The notes under the pieces: model-generated
Database searches by the model: none
What the model saw: the letters and a program-made list of their open reading frames with translations, nothing else
What the model was told of the DNA's origin: nothing
From: Paraburkholderia bannensis NBRC 103871
Lineage (GTDB): Bacteria > Pseudomonadota > Gammaproteobacteria > Burkholderiales > Burkholderiaceae
DNA: 64,000 bases
Assembly (NCBI RefSeq): GCF_000685015.1
Contig: NZ_BAYA01000013.1
Coordinates: 124,001-188,000 of the forward strand
Reading direction: 5' to 3'
Translations under genes and position numbers: made by a program
In this document: piece after piece, positions 8,249 through 16,422 of the stretch
How positions within the stretch are numbered: the stretch's first letter is position 1
Layout of the letters: every line of letters begins with the position of its first letter

Positions 8249-10264
8249 TTACGATTGCCTGGAATGTTGTGCGCGCAACTCCGCGAACGATGCGATCCGG
8301 CCCGCCAGCGCACTCGCCACCACCGTCGGCGGGCTGGCGAGCCAAACCTGCCCCGGCCCCGAGCGGCCCGGGAAATTGCGGTTGATCGCACTGATCGTGA
8401 CTTCGCCGGCTTGCGTCGAAGCGCCCGGCCCGCAGTTCGCGCACGCGCCGCACGAGGGTTGCAGAAGGATCGCGCCGACCTGTTCGAAGGCCGAGAGGTA
8501 GCCGCGCTGCTCGCAGTAATCGCGCACGTCCGAGGTGCCGAACTGCAGATAGAGCCGCACGTGTTTCGGCACGCGCAGGCCCTGCTTTGCAGCCCAGGCG
8601 AGCACCTCGTGATAGTGGTCGAAGTCCTCGCGCTTGCCCGCCGTGCACGAGCCGCCATACGCGATATCCACGCGCGGGCGCTCGGCCAGGTCAGCCAGCG
8701 CCACGCCATTGCCCGGGTCACCAGGCGCTGCGAGCATCGGCGTGATGCGCGCGCAATCGATCTCGATGACCTCGGCGTAAGCGGCGCCTGCGTCGCTGTG
8801 CATCCACGGCTCGATGACGAAGTCGATGCCGCGCCGCTCCTTGAGAAAGCGCACGGTCTTTGCGTCGGGCGCGACGATGCCGGTGAAGCCGCCCAGTTCG
8901 GCAATCATATTGGTGAGCGTTGCGCGCTCGTCGATCGACAGTTGCGCGATGGCCGCGCCCGCGAACTCGAACACCTTGCCCACGCCCAGGCCCGCGCGAA
9001 TACGCGGATCGGCGAGCAGATGCAGCACGAGGTCTTTCGCCGTCACGCCACGCGCCACGTCGCCGTCAAAGCGAACCAGCAGCGATTGCGGCACCGTCAT
9101 GCGCACCGCGCCCGTGACGAATGCGTTGGCCATGTCGGTCGTGCCCACGCCGAACGCGACGCAGCCCAGCGCGCCGCTGTGCGGCGTATGCGAGTCCGTG
9201 CCCACCACGACCTGCCCCGGCAGCGCATAGCGCTCGGCCATCATCGCGTGCGAGATGCCTTCGGAGCCTTCGGCCTGGGCGTCGCCTTGCACGTTGAGAT
9301 AGCCGTGATCGCGAATCCCGTACTCGCTCGCGAATTGCCGATGCGCGGCGGACAGCTCGCGCACGTCCGGCAGCAGGCCATTGCGCAGATGCAGCGCGCT
9401 CTTGTGCGCATAAGAGAGGTGATCCTCGAACGCGAGTATCGTCTGCGGCTCGCACAGCGCGAGCGGCCGCCCGAACGTGGCGTGCAGCATGTGGGTCGCC
9501 ATGCCGGTGTAGTACTCGTGGATGAAGCGCCAGTCCGCGCGCACGAACACGCCCGCGCCCGGCGGCATCGCCTCGCTCGTGCCTTCGGTGCGAAGCGCGT
9601 GGCGTTCGAGAATCTTTTGCACCAGCGTGCGCGGCGTTTGTGTGTGCGTTTGTGTGTGCGTTTGCGTTTGTGTGTGCGTTTGCGTTTGTGTATGCGCAGG
9701 CGCCACCGCGCGAATATCGCGCATATGGCGCGCGCCGTAGCGCAGCAGGCCGCCGCTGCGCAGGATCGCCGCCGCGAGCGCATCGCGGTTCGCCACGAGT
9801 TCGTCGACATCGATGGGCTCGCCGCGCTGGATGCGTTCGATCAGCCCGAAATCGGTCGAGGTGAAAAGGCCCAGGTTGTCGGCGTTCTGCCGATAGATGC
9901 GCTCGAAGCTTTGCGCGATCACGAGCCGGATGCCCGCGCGAAATTCGGCGAGCGGGCTATGCTCGCGCGACGAACCCTTGCCGTAACGATGCCCCGCGAC
10001 CGTCACGCTGAAGCCGCCGTCACGTACGCCATCCATGCCGATGGGGTTGCGATCGCCCACGCGCAGGCCCACGTATGGCACGCGGCCCAGCCGCTCGTCG
10101 AAGCGCGTGAGCACGCTCATCGGCGTGATTTCGTCGGTGGAAACGTCGTCGCGCAGCGTGCCGGGCGGCACATCGTGCAGATCGACGCCAGCGAGCTGCT
10201 GCTCGATCTGCGCCGGGTTCGTGGTGAGGAACAGAATCCGGCCGCTCAAATCCAGGGTTGCCAT
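8249..10264 (-). CDS. Aconitase-family hydro-lyase, swivel domain first
   Basis: A 671-residue fusion in which a LeuD-like swivel domain (residues about 1-185, YGKGSSREHSPLAEFRAGI) precedes a LeuC-like catalytic domain (about 212-670). The catalytic part has GTDSHTPHSGALG at about 355-367 and the 4Fe-4S ligands Cys540 (GGSCTAGKRED), Cys605 and Cys608 (PSCGACANCGPG). The enzyme should isomerise or dehydrate a 2- or 3-hydroxy di/tricarboxylate; citrate, isopropylmalate or a methylated homologue are all possible. A 20-residue His-Thr-Gln-Thr linker (191-210) joins the domains. The start has AGAAGGAG. A LysR gene lies upstream and an MFS transporter downstream on the same strand. It is not a normal LeuC/LeuD pair. 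Confidence 0.85.
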   Translation of the reverse strand: MATLDLSGRILFLTTNPAQIEQQLAGVDLHDVPPGTLRDDVSTDEITPMSVLTRFDERLGRVPYVGLRVGDRNPIGMDGVRDGGFSVTVAGHRYGKGSSREHSPLAEFRAGIRLVIAQSFERIYRQNADNLGLFTSTDFGLIERIQRGEPIDVDELVANRDALAAAILRSGGLLRYGARHMRDIRAVAPAHTQTQTHTQTQTHTQTHTQTPRTLVQKILERHALRTEGTSEAMPPGAGVFVRADWRFIHEYYTGMATHMLHATFGRPLALCEPQTILAFEDHLSYAHKSALHLRNGLLPDVRELSAAHRQFASEYGIRDHGYLNVQGDAQAEGSEGISHAMMAERYALPGQVVVGTDSHTPHSGALGCVAFGVGTTDMANAFVTGAVRMTVPQSLLVRFDGDVARGVTAKDLVLHLLADPRIRAGLGVGKVFEFAGAAIAQLSIDERATLTNMIAELGGFTGIVAPDAKTVRFLKERRGIDFVIEPWMHSDAGAAYAEVIEIDCARITPMLAAPGDPGNGVALADLAERPRVDIAYGGSCTAGKREDFDHYHEVLAWAAKQGLRVPKHVRLYLQFGTSDVRDYCEQRGYLSAFEQVGAILLQPSCGACANCGPGASTQAGEVTISAINRNFPGRSGPGQVWLASPPTVVASALAGRIASFAELRAQHSRQS
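9635..9694 (-). repeat. In-frame short tandem repeat encoding the domain linker
   Basis: About 60 bp built from CACACA and CAAACG-type hexamer units (on the plus strand TGTGTG, CGTTTG and close variants), encoding alternating HTQT residues 191-210 of the aconitase-family protein. Units of 6 bp keep the frame, so length changes would alter only the linker. Confidence 0.85.
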
Positions 10265-10366
10265 CCAATTTCTCCTTCTGGCAGCAATCTAGACGGCGCG
10301 GCGACCGATTGCGAAGTGCTGGATCGGCACAGGGGTCATCGCGGATTGCGACGTCCGCAGAAACCC

Positions 10367-11266
10367 TTATTTTGGATCCGATGTCAGCAGATCGATCAGC
10401 GCCTGCACCGCGCGCAGCCGCGAGGACTTGCGCAGCGCGTGAACCTGCAACGTGCGCCCCACCGCCCACGCATCGCCCAGCGGACGGCGCACGAAGCCGC
10501 GCGATCCGGCAAACGCGGACGCCGCGCTGATCGGCACGACGCCGATTCCCAGCCCCGCTTCCACCATGCGGCATTGCGCGTCGAAGCTGTTGACGGTCAC
10601 GGCGATCCTGAGCGGCGCGCGCTGGGCGTCGGCGCGTTCATGGATCAGGCGGTCGAGCGAGCCGCCCGCCTGCAAGGCGACCAGCGCAAAGCGCATGACA
10701 TCGGCAAACTCAAGCGTCTGCCGCGCAACGAGTTCGTGATCGGGCGGCAGCACAACCATCAGCGGATCGTCGGCGAAATGCCACGTTTCGAGCGCGGCGG
10801 GCGTGGCCGCGCTTGCGCGCGCCGCGATGCCCACGTCCGCGCGATCTTCCACGCAGGCGCGCACGACCTCGTCGCTGACGGCTTCGGTCAATTCGATCTG
10901 CACGAGCGGGTATTCGGCCTGGAACGCCTTGAGCCGCTCCGGCAAAAAGCCCACGATCGCCGATGCGTTCGCATAAAGACGCACCACGCCCGCGACCTCG
11001 CCGCCAAGCGACCGCACTTCGCGCGCGAACGTCTGTAGTTGCGCGTGCAACGACTTTGCGCGCGCGAACGCTTCGCGGCCCGCTTCCGTCAACGCCACGC
11101 CGCCATGCGAGCGGATCAGCAACGGCATGCCGATGGCCGATTCCAGGTCGGCCATGCGGCGGCTGAGCGCGGAAGCCGCAATGTGATGGCGCGTCGCCGC
11201 GCGGGCAATCGAGCCTTCTTCCACGACGGCAATAAAGAGTTCGAGGCTGTAGGGATCGATACGCAT
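10367..11266 (-). CDS. LysR family transcriptional regulator
   Basis: A 299-residue LTTR. The N-terminal winged HTH (LELFIAVVEEGSIARAATRHHIAASALSRR) covers residues 7-65, followed by the linker helix and a periplasmic-binding-type effector domain (VVPISAASAF near 245). The internal Met at 11266 (MRIDPYSLELF) matches the normal LTTR start, so longer upstream forms are rejected. It is transcribed in the same direction as the downstream aconitase-family and MFS genes and probably controls them; LTTR genes more often lie divergent from their targets, so this is inference. Confidence 0.88.
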   Translation of the reverse strand: MRIDPYSLELFIAVVEEGSIARAATRHHIAASALSRRMADLESAIGMPLLIRSHGGVALTEAGREAFARAKSLHAQLQTFAREVRSLGGEVAGVVRLYANASAIVGFLPERLKAFQAEYPLVQIELTEAVSDEVVRACVEDRADVGIAARASAATPAALETWHFADDPLMVVLPPDHELVARQTLEFADVMRFALVALQAGGSLDRLIHERADAQRAPLRIAVTVNSFDAQCRMVEAGLGIGVVPISAASAFAGSRGFVRRPLGDAWAVGRTLQVHALRKSSRLRAVQALIDLLTSDPK

Positions 11267-11545
11267 GGCGCTTGTCGCGGGCTTGTCGGGGATCGGATCG
11301 TCGGCGGATAACAGAATTGTCAGCGACCGAACATCGAAACGACAGGCGCTGTGCAGTATGCTTTTACGCGAAATTCGACCTGCCTGGCAAGTATCCGCCC
11401 GGCACCGCGCTTGCGGACTCGCCGTCACGCTGGCGCGGATTCGCGGATAATCGCATCGCTGTCTCGCTGTATTGTTCCCGGTTTGTCTCGCGCGCCGTTC
11501 ATCATGTGGAGCGCACCCATCCTTCGTTGCACCTCTTCTGTATCA

Positions 11546-11995
11546 ATGTCACGCCGCAAAAAATCTCGCTCCGCTCCGCCTTCCCCTATTTTCCTGCAAC
11601 GTCCGCTGGACGAAAAAACCGCCACCGACATGGCGCTTGCGCATCACCTCACGTTTGCCGCCTGCAAAAGCTGGGCCGGCACGACGCGCCTCGTGAGCGA
11701 ACTCGTTCGCATGGTGTACCTGACGTTCTATGTGCAATGCGCCGGTTACGGCGATACGGATATCGCACGCTTTGCCGATGCGGAGGCCGCGCTTGAGAAT
11801 TGCATCCTGCGAGCGGGAGACGATGAGGTCTGCTGGATTGCGCCAAGTGAATGCGCACTGGTCGAGCCTATTTTGCGTCAGGCCGACAGGCAGTTGTTTC
11901 TTGCGCCACGGCTGGCGCTGATCGACGCGTATAAGCGCCTGGACAAGTTCCTGCGCAGTTCGAACGAGTCGCCGCTGCCGCAGATGGCCGTGTAG
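11546..11995 (+). CDS. Hypothetical protein
   Basis: A 149-residue protein from MSRRKKSRSAPPSPIF. The basic, proline-containing N-terminus is followed by helical segments (LAHHLTFAACKSWAGTTRL, LVRMVYLTFYVQ), a cysteine-containing middle (ENCILRAGDDEVCWIAPSE) and a leucine-rich helix (LFLAPRLALIDAYKRLDKFL). No catalytic motif or membrane segment is convincing. It resembles short Burkholderia proteins of unknown function often tied to regulation, but I do not recognise the family. No clear ribosome-binding site is visible before 11546, and an upstream start cannot be excluded. Confidence 0.55.
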   Translation: MSRRKKSRSAPPSPIFLQRPLDEKTATDMALAHHLTFAACKSWAGTTRLVSELVRMVYLTFYVQCAGYGDTDIARFADAEAALENCILRAGDDEVCWIAPSECALVEPILRQADRQLFLAPRLALIDAYKRLDKFLRSSNESPLPQMAV

Positions 11996-12020
11996 ATCTG
12001 TTGCGCATGCAATTAAAAGC

Positions 12021-12045
12021 GGGCGAATCCTCGATGGCGTCGCCC
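12021..12045 (-). terminator. Terminator of the DUF4148 gene
   Basis: GGGCGA and TCGCCC form the stem. On the minus strand it is followed by GCTTTTAATT, a usable U-run, just after the DUF4148 stop codon. Confidence 0.65.
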
Positions 12046-12055
12046 ACTCTTTGGC

Positions 12056-12370
12056 TCACGAATGCGCATAGATCGGGCCGAGGCCGACGACATCGTCCTG
12101 GGCACGCGGCGCACCTGCCGCCGAGCTGCCGTTCGAGCCCGAGCCATACGCCGAATTCACCGCATGGTTCTGCGCATCGACACGCGCTTGAGCCGCTTGC
12201 AGGTTCTGCGGATATTGCGTGTAGTCGGCTGCCGGGTTGTAGCCCGCCTTTTCCAGTTGCACGAGTTCGGCGCGAACCTGGGCGCGGGTGACCGGCTCGT
12301 TCGATTGAGCGAACGACACGGCGGGAACGGCGACGGCAACAGCAACGAGCAGCGTTTGAACGAGTTTCAT
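12056..12370 (-). CDS. DUF4148 domain-containing exported protein
   Basis: A 104-residue protein with a clear Sec signal peptide (MKLVQTLLVAVAVAVPAVSFAQ) and the DUF4148 core VTRAQVRAELVQLEKAGYNP, followed by a Gly/Ser-rich tail. These small periplasmic proteins are abundant in Burkholderiaceae, and their function is unknown. A terminator follows on the minus strand. The 240 bp upstream hold no other gene that I can support. Confidence 0.88.
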   Translation of the reverse strand: MKLVQTLLVAVAVAVPAVSFAQSNEPVTRAQVRAELVQLEKAGYNPAADYTQYPQNLQAAQARVDAQNHAVNSAYGSGSNGSSAAGAPRAQDDVVGLGPIYAHS

Positions 12371-12609
12371 GGCTTTTCTCCAGCGGATTAAGTAGGGATT
12401 CGTCGATCCGGTCGGCGGCTTGCGCTTTCGCTTGCGCTCTTGCTTTCGCGCTGCTGCTGACTGGCCTGGGTGTATTTGAACGCCCCGACGTATCCCGCTT
12501 GTGTCCGCTCACTGCCGTTTGTGCAAGCCAGCGTGTCTGTGTATGCACCAGATACATGGCGATACAAAACCAACGCAAATCGCGCTCGTTTTCGGCGCGC
12601 CAGGGCGCA

Positions 12610-13290
12610 CTAAGGCACGTTATGAAACATCAGCTCAAGCCCGATGCGCTCGCCGCTGCGCACGCGGCTGACCGCGTGCTTGAGATGGCCACGGTAATAG
12701 CCCTGCGCGCCCTGAATGGGCCGTTGCGCGGTCGCGATGATCGCCATATCGCCTGATTTCAGGGGCACGACCATGGGCCGCGACTGCATGCGCGGGCGCT
12801 GTTCCGTCATGACGAACTCGCCGCCTGTGAAATCGCGCCTGGGTTCGCTAAGTAACGCGACGACTTGAAGCGGAAATATCCACTCGCCTTCGTCGTGGCG
12901 ATGGAGTTCGAGCCGGTCGCCTTCGCGCAGACGCATCAGGTGCGATTGCGGGCGACGTTGTCCGGCACTGTGGTTGGCGTCGAGAAACGCGTCGAGTTCC
13001 GTTGGGAAAATACGTTCGACGCCTGCAAGCTGCTGCCATCGGTTTGCCAACGGCACGAGCCATCCGTAAAGCGCGACGCGCCATGTTTTAAATAGCGGAG
13101 GCATGGCGTCATCGTCGAAATAATGAAGCTCGCCACCGTCGCGCCCCGGCGTCATGCGTCCTTCGTATTGCGCAATGGAGAGCACTTCCTGTGCGTCAAT
13201 GCACCCAGGCAGCACCGCATAACCCTCTGCGTCCAGTTGCGCAGCTATCGTCTGGATATCGAAACGTTCGAGCATGTCGTGGGCCTTCAT
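12610..13290 (-). CDS. 2OG-Fe(II) oxygenase paralogue with altered metal motif
   Basis: A 226-residue double-stranded beta-helix protein, clearly paralogous to the gene just upstream (shared patterns FPLQV and RRDFTGGEFVMTEQR versus DVDFTGGEFVMTGTR). Aligned with its neighbour's His-x-Asp motif (LHQDLYGE), this protein reads LHRHDEGE, so the position of the metal-binding Asp is His132, with Asp133 next to it. The distal His (LKHAVSRVRSGERIG, His205) and the 2OG-binding Arg are present. The substrate is unknown; activity may be changed or Asp133 may substitute. The start overlaps the upstream gene stop by 4 nt (ATGA), so the two are translationally coupled. Confidence 0.75.
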   Translation of the reverse strand: MKAHDMLERFDIQTIAAQLDAEGYAVLPGCIDAQEVLSIAQYEGRMTPGRDGGELHYFDDDAMPPLFKTWRVALYGWLVPLANRWQQLAGVERIFPTELDAFLDANHSAGQRRPQSHLMRLREGDRLELHRHDEGEWIFPLQVVALLSEPRRDFTGGEFVMTEQRPRMQSRPMVVPLKSGDMAIIATAQRPIQGAQGYYRGHLKHAVSRVRSGERIGLELMFHNVP

Positions 13291-14021
13291 CGCGCGTCGT
13301 GAAAGATCATGCCCAGCGTGTAGCGCGTGCCGCTGCGCAGGACGCTCACGCCGTGGCGCATCGCGACCTTGCGCACGCGGCCAGTAGACTCCGGCCGCTC
13401 ATTGACGGCAAACACCACGGCATCGCCCTGCATCAACGGCACAACGTCCGCATACTGTCCGCCGCTGCGCGTCCCAGTCATGACAAACTCGCCGCCAGTA
13501 AAGTCCACGTCCGGTGCCGAAAGCAGAATGGCCACCTGAAGCGGAAACACATGCTCGCCGTAAAGATCCTGGTGCAGGCAGTTATAGTCGCCGGTTCCAT
13601 ATTGCAGCATCAGCGGCGTCGGCCTCGTTTGACCGGCTGCGTGGCAATGGGCGAGGAACGTCGCCAGATCGGCGGGATATTGCACCTCCACGCCCAATTG
13701 CCGGTTCCAGCGGTTCGCAATGGGCGCAAGACGGCGATATAACGCGTGGCGCAGCCGCTCAAGAAATGACGGCAGCGGATAGGCGAAATACTTGTATTCG
13801 CCGCGCCCGAAGTTATGCCGCGCCATCACGATGCGCGAACGAAAGCGCTCGTCCTGCGTATACATCGCGGCCAGCTTCGTACATTGCCCAGGCGTCAGCA
13901 GCGAAGGCAACACGGCATTGCCGTCGCGATCGAGCGACGCCGCCGCGCCTTCCCAGATCGCATCCCACCGCGCAGTCGCGTCTGTTTCGGTCGTTTCAAT
14001 CGTTTCAGCAGATTCGGCCAT
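13287..14021 (-). CDS. 2OG-Fe(II) oxygenase
   Basis: A 244-residue non-heme iron dioxygenase. The facial triad is His150, Asp152 (LHQDLYGE) and His223 (MRHGVSVLRSG), with Arg233 as the likely 2-oxoglutarate ligand. The FPLQVAILLSAP and DFTGGEFVMTGTR strands are typical of the prolyl-4-hydroxylase-like 2OG superfamily. It should oxidise an unknown substrate (hydroxylation or dealkylation) in the cytoplasm using O2 and 2-oxoglutarate. It is the first gene of a two-gene operon with its diverged paralogue. The N-terminal 20 residues are acidic and low-complexity (TIETTETDAT). Confidence 0.8.
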   Translation of the reverse strand: MAESAETIETTETDATARWDAIWEGAAASLDRDGNAVLPSLLTPGQCTKLAAMYTQDERFRSRIVMARHNFGRGEYKYFAYPLPSFLERLRHALYRRLAPIANRWNRQLGVEVQYPADLATFLAHCHAAGQTRPTPLMLQYGTGDYNCLHQDLYGEHVFPLQVAILLSAPDVDFTGGEFVMTGTRSGGQYADVVPLMQGDAVVFAVNERPESTGRVRKVAMRHGVSVLRSGTRYTLGMIFHDAR

Positions 14022-14134
14022 CGCCGGTTCCCGTCCCGTTCATGGGTGATGCCAACCCGGCCAGTCTAGCGCGCGCACGTATGCCGGAAACTCCGCGCCT
14101 TGCGCTCCCATTCCCCTGGCCGCCCGCCGCCCGG

Positions 14135-14207
14135 CTGCAAAAAATACAAGCGCCGCCGCGCTCACCCACGTAAACCCGCGGCGGCGGCGCGCGGCGCACT
14201 GCAAAAA
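14135..14207 (+). promoter_or_regulatory. Direct repeats flanking a GC hairpin upstream of cluster 1
   Basis: CTGCAAAAA occurs at 14135-14143 and again at 14199-14207. Between them CGCCGCCGCG (14151-14160) and CGCGGCGGCG (14177-14186) can pair. It is the most structured part of the 327-bp gap before cluster 1 and could hold activator sites for the AraC- or LysR-type regulators encoded downstream. No convincing sigma-70 promoter was seen. Confidence 0.3.
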
Positions 14208-14348
14208 GTGCCATTGAATCTCTCTTTTGTGTAGGGACGCCCGCGCGACCCTCTTCTATTCTCTCCCCCATCGCATCACATCGCATCGCCAGTCCGGCCC
14301 AGGCCATCCGGCCCGCCACCCGCGACGGCCCATTCAAGCAAGGAGAGG

Positions 14349-15338
14349 ATGTTGACTCAGAAAGTGCGGCTCAAAATTGCCATCGCCGAGCACCCGCATA
14401 CGTCGGCGATCCGCAACGGCTCCATTCCCATCGAGGGCGTGGACGCGGAATTCGTCACGGTTCAACCGCAGATCGGCGCGTTCCGCCGCATGGTGCGCGA
14501 CGTCGAATTCGATGTCTGCGAACTGGCGCCGACCACCTATATCATCGCCCGCGCCTATGGCGCGCCCTTCGTCGCGCTGCCGGTGTTCGTCGTGCGCCGC
14601 TTCCACCACGGCGGCCTGCTCGTGCGCCCGGACGCCGGCATCAACACGCCCAAGGATCTCGAAGGCAAGAAAGTCGGCGTGCGCGCCTACTCGGTCACCA
14701 CCGGCGTGTGGACGCGCCAGGTGCTGATCGACGAATTCGGCCTCGATTCGTCGAAGGTCACGTGGGTCGTCGATGACGAAGAGCACGTCACGCAGCTCAA
14801 GCTGCCCGGCAACGTGATCCACGCGCCGGCAGGCACCTCGCTTGCCGACATGATGGCCAGCGGCGAACTCTCGGCCGGCTTCGCAGCCGCGGCGGGCATC
14901 GGCCGCACGGGCGCGCCCACGGGCGGCTGGAAGGAAGTCGAAGCCGATTATCCCGACCTGCTGCCGAACGCCGAAGCGATTGAAACCGAATACTACGCAC
15001 GCACCGGCATCTATCCGATGCACGGCACCATCGTCGTCAAGGATTCGGTGCTCGCCGAGCATCCGTGGGTCGCGCGTTCGATCTACAACGCGTTCGAGCA
15101 GGCCAAGCAGGAATGGCTCGCGCGTCTGGACGCAGGCGAAGCCACGTCGGCCAGCGACAAGAAATACCTGGCGCTGCGAAAGATCGTCGGCCACGACCCG
15201 CTGCCCTACGGCCTCGCCGAAAACCTCAAGACCATCGAAGCGCTCGAAGCCACCGCATTCAAGCAGGGCCTCACGCCGCGCCGCATGGCAATCGAAGAAC
15301 TGTTCGTCGATCCGCTCGCGCAAGAGGTGAAAGCATGA
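14349..15338 (+). CDS. 4,5-dihydroxyphthalate decarboxylase-like protein (Pht5 family)
   Basis: A 329-residue protein without a signal peptide, with the periplasmic-binding-protein fold used by 4,5-dihydroxyphthalate decarboxylase: KIAIAEHPHTSAIRNGSI at the N-terminus, DVCELAPTTYIIARAYGAPF near 57-76, and DLEGKKVGVRAYSVTTGVWTR near 104-124. Pht5 enzymes remove a ring carboxylate from ortho-dihydroxylated phthalates to give protocatechuate. Here it opens cluster 1, preceded by AGGAGAGG, and its stop overlaps the next start (ATGA). A second, diverged copy closes the enzyme set at 20766. Exact substrate unknown; a cytoplasmic ligand-binding role cannot be ruled out. Confidence 0.75.
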   Translation: MLTQKVRLKIAIAEHPHTSAIRNGSIPIEGVDAEFVTVQPQIGAFRRMVRDVEFDVCELAPTTYIIARAYGAPFVALPVFVVRRFHHGGLLVRPDAGINTPKDLEGKKVGVRAYSVTTGVWTRQVLIDEFGLDSSKVTWVVDDEEHVTQLKLPGNVIHAPAGTSLADMMASGELSAGFAAAAGIGRTGAPTGGWKEVEADYPDLLPNAEAIETEYYARTGIYPMHGTIVVKDSVLAEHPWVARSIYNAFEQAKQEWLARLDAGEATSASDKKYLALRKIVGHDPLPYGLAENLKTIEALEATAFKQGLTPRRMAIEELFVDPLAQEVKA

Positions 15339-16360
15339 TTATCGATTGCCACGGCCACTTCACGACCGTTCCCGCCTCGTTCCGCGACTGGCGCGCGAAG
15401 CAGGTGCTGTTCGCCAACGATCCGGACAAGGCGCCCTCGCGCGACGGCGCGTTCGTGAGCGACGACCAGATCCGCGACGCGATCGGCAACGGCCAGCTCA
15501 AGCTGCAACGCGAGCGCGGCAGCGACCTCACGCTGTTCTCGCCGATCGCCGGCCTGATGAGCCATCACCTCGGCAACGAGCGCACGAGCCTCGAATGGGC
15601 CGAAGTGTCCAACGATCTCGTCTATCGCGTGACCGAGCTGTATCCGGACAATTTCGCGCCGGTGTGCCAGTTGCCGCAATCGCCGGGCGTAGCGCCCGCG
15701 AACAGCGTCGCGGAACTGCGCCGCTGCGTGGAGCAGATGGGCTTTGTCGGCTGCAACCTGAATCCCGATCCGAGCGGCGGCTACTGGACGGGCAAGCCGG
15801 TGACCGACCGCGAGTGGTATCCGCTATACGAAGCGCTCGCCGAACTTGACGTGCCCGCCATGATTCACGTGGCCGCGTCGTGCAACCCGTGTTTCCACGG
15901 CACCGGCGCGCACTACCTGAACGCGGACACCTCGGTGTTCATGCAGATCCTGCAATCGGATCTGTTCAAGGACTTCCCGACGCTGCGTCTCGTGATTCCG
16001 CACGGCGGCGGCGCGGTGCCCTATCACTGGGGCCGCTATCGCGGCATGTCGCTCGAAATGCGCGAGCGCCCGCTCGAAGGACTGCTGAACAATATCTTCT
16101 TCGATTCGTGCGTCTATCACCAGCCGGGTGTCGAGCTGCTCACGAAGGTGATTCCCGCCGACAACGTGCTGTTCGGCTCGGAGATGATCGGGGCGGTGCG
16201 CGGCAAGGATCCGGCGACGGGCCAGTATTTCGACGACACCAAGCGCTATATCGACGCCTGCCCGGCGCTGTCCGACGAAGACCGCCACAAGATCTTCGAA
16301 GGCAATGCGCGCCGCGTGTATCCGCGCCTGGATGCGCGCCTGAAAGCTCAAGGCAAATGA
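15335..16360 (+). CDS. 4-oxalomesaconate hydratase-like amidohydrolase (LigJ type)
   Basis: A 341-residue member of the amidohydrolase superfamily. MIIDCHGHF gives the first metal His pair (His6, His8), MIHVAAS and VIPHGGGAVPYHWGR further ligands, and LFGSEMIGAVRG carries Glu where most relatives have Asp, as in LigJ of the protocatechuate 4,5-cleavage pathway. PDPSGGYWTGKPV matches the LigJ substrate loop region. It probably hydrates 4-oxalomesaconate or a close analogue to 4-carboxy-4-hydroxy-2-oxoadipate. It overlaps the upstream decarboxylase-like gene by 4 nt, so it is translationally coupled. Confidence 0.78.
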   Translation: MIIDCHGHFTTVPASFRDWRAKQVLFANDPDKAPSRDGAFVSDDQIRDAIGNGQLKLQRERGSDLTLFSPIAGLMSHHLGNERTSLEWAEVSNDLVYRVTELYPDNFAPVCQLPQSPGVAPANSVAELRRCVEQMGFVGCNLNPDPSGGYWTGKPVTDREWYPLYEALAELDVPAMIHVAASCNPCFHGTGAHYLNADTSVFMQILQSDLFKDFPTLRLVIPHGGGAVPYHWGRYRGMSLEMRERPLEGLLNNIFFDSCVYHQPGVELLTKVIPADNVLFGSEMIGAVRGKDPATGQYFDDTKRYIDACPALSDEDRHKIFEGNARRVYPRLDARLKAQGK

Positions 16361-16422
16361 TATCTGGCCTGGCGCGCGACTCGTCGGGCCAGGCCGGTCA
16401 AGAGACAAGGACAGAGAGAGAC

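Noticed and set aside
9632..9700. TGTGTG/CGTTTG repeats considered as a CRISPR or regulatory array
   Set aside because: Units are only 6 bp with no spacers, and they lie in frame within a protein linker.
8132..11038. Very long plus-strand open frame of about 968 codons
   Set aside because: It is antisense to the aconitase-family and LysR genes and is composed of Arg/His/Ala-rich low-complexity residues, as expected from GC-rich third positions.
12371..12609. Repeated TTGCGCT/TTTCGC-like text in the gap upstream of the DUF4148 gene
   Set aside because: Imperfect and short; no consistent unit, no coding or structural signal beyond base composition.
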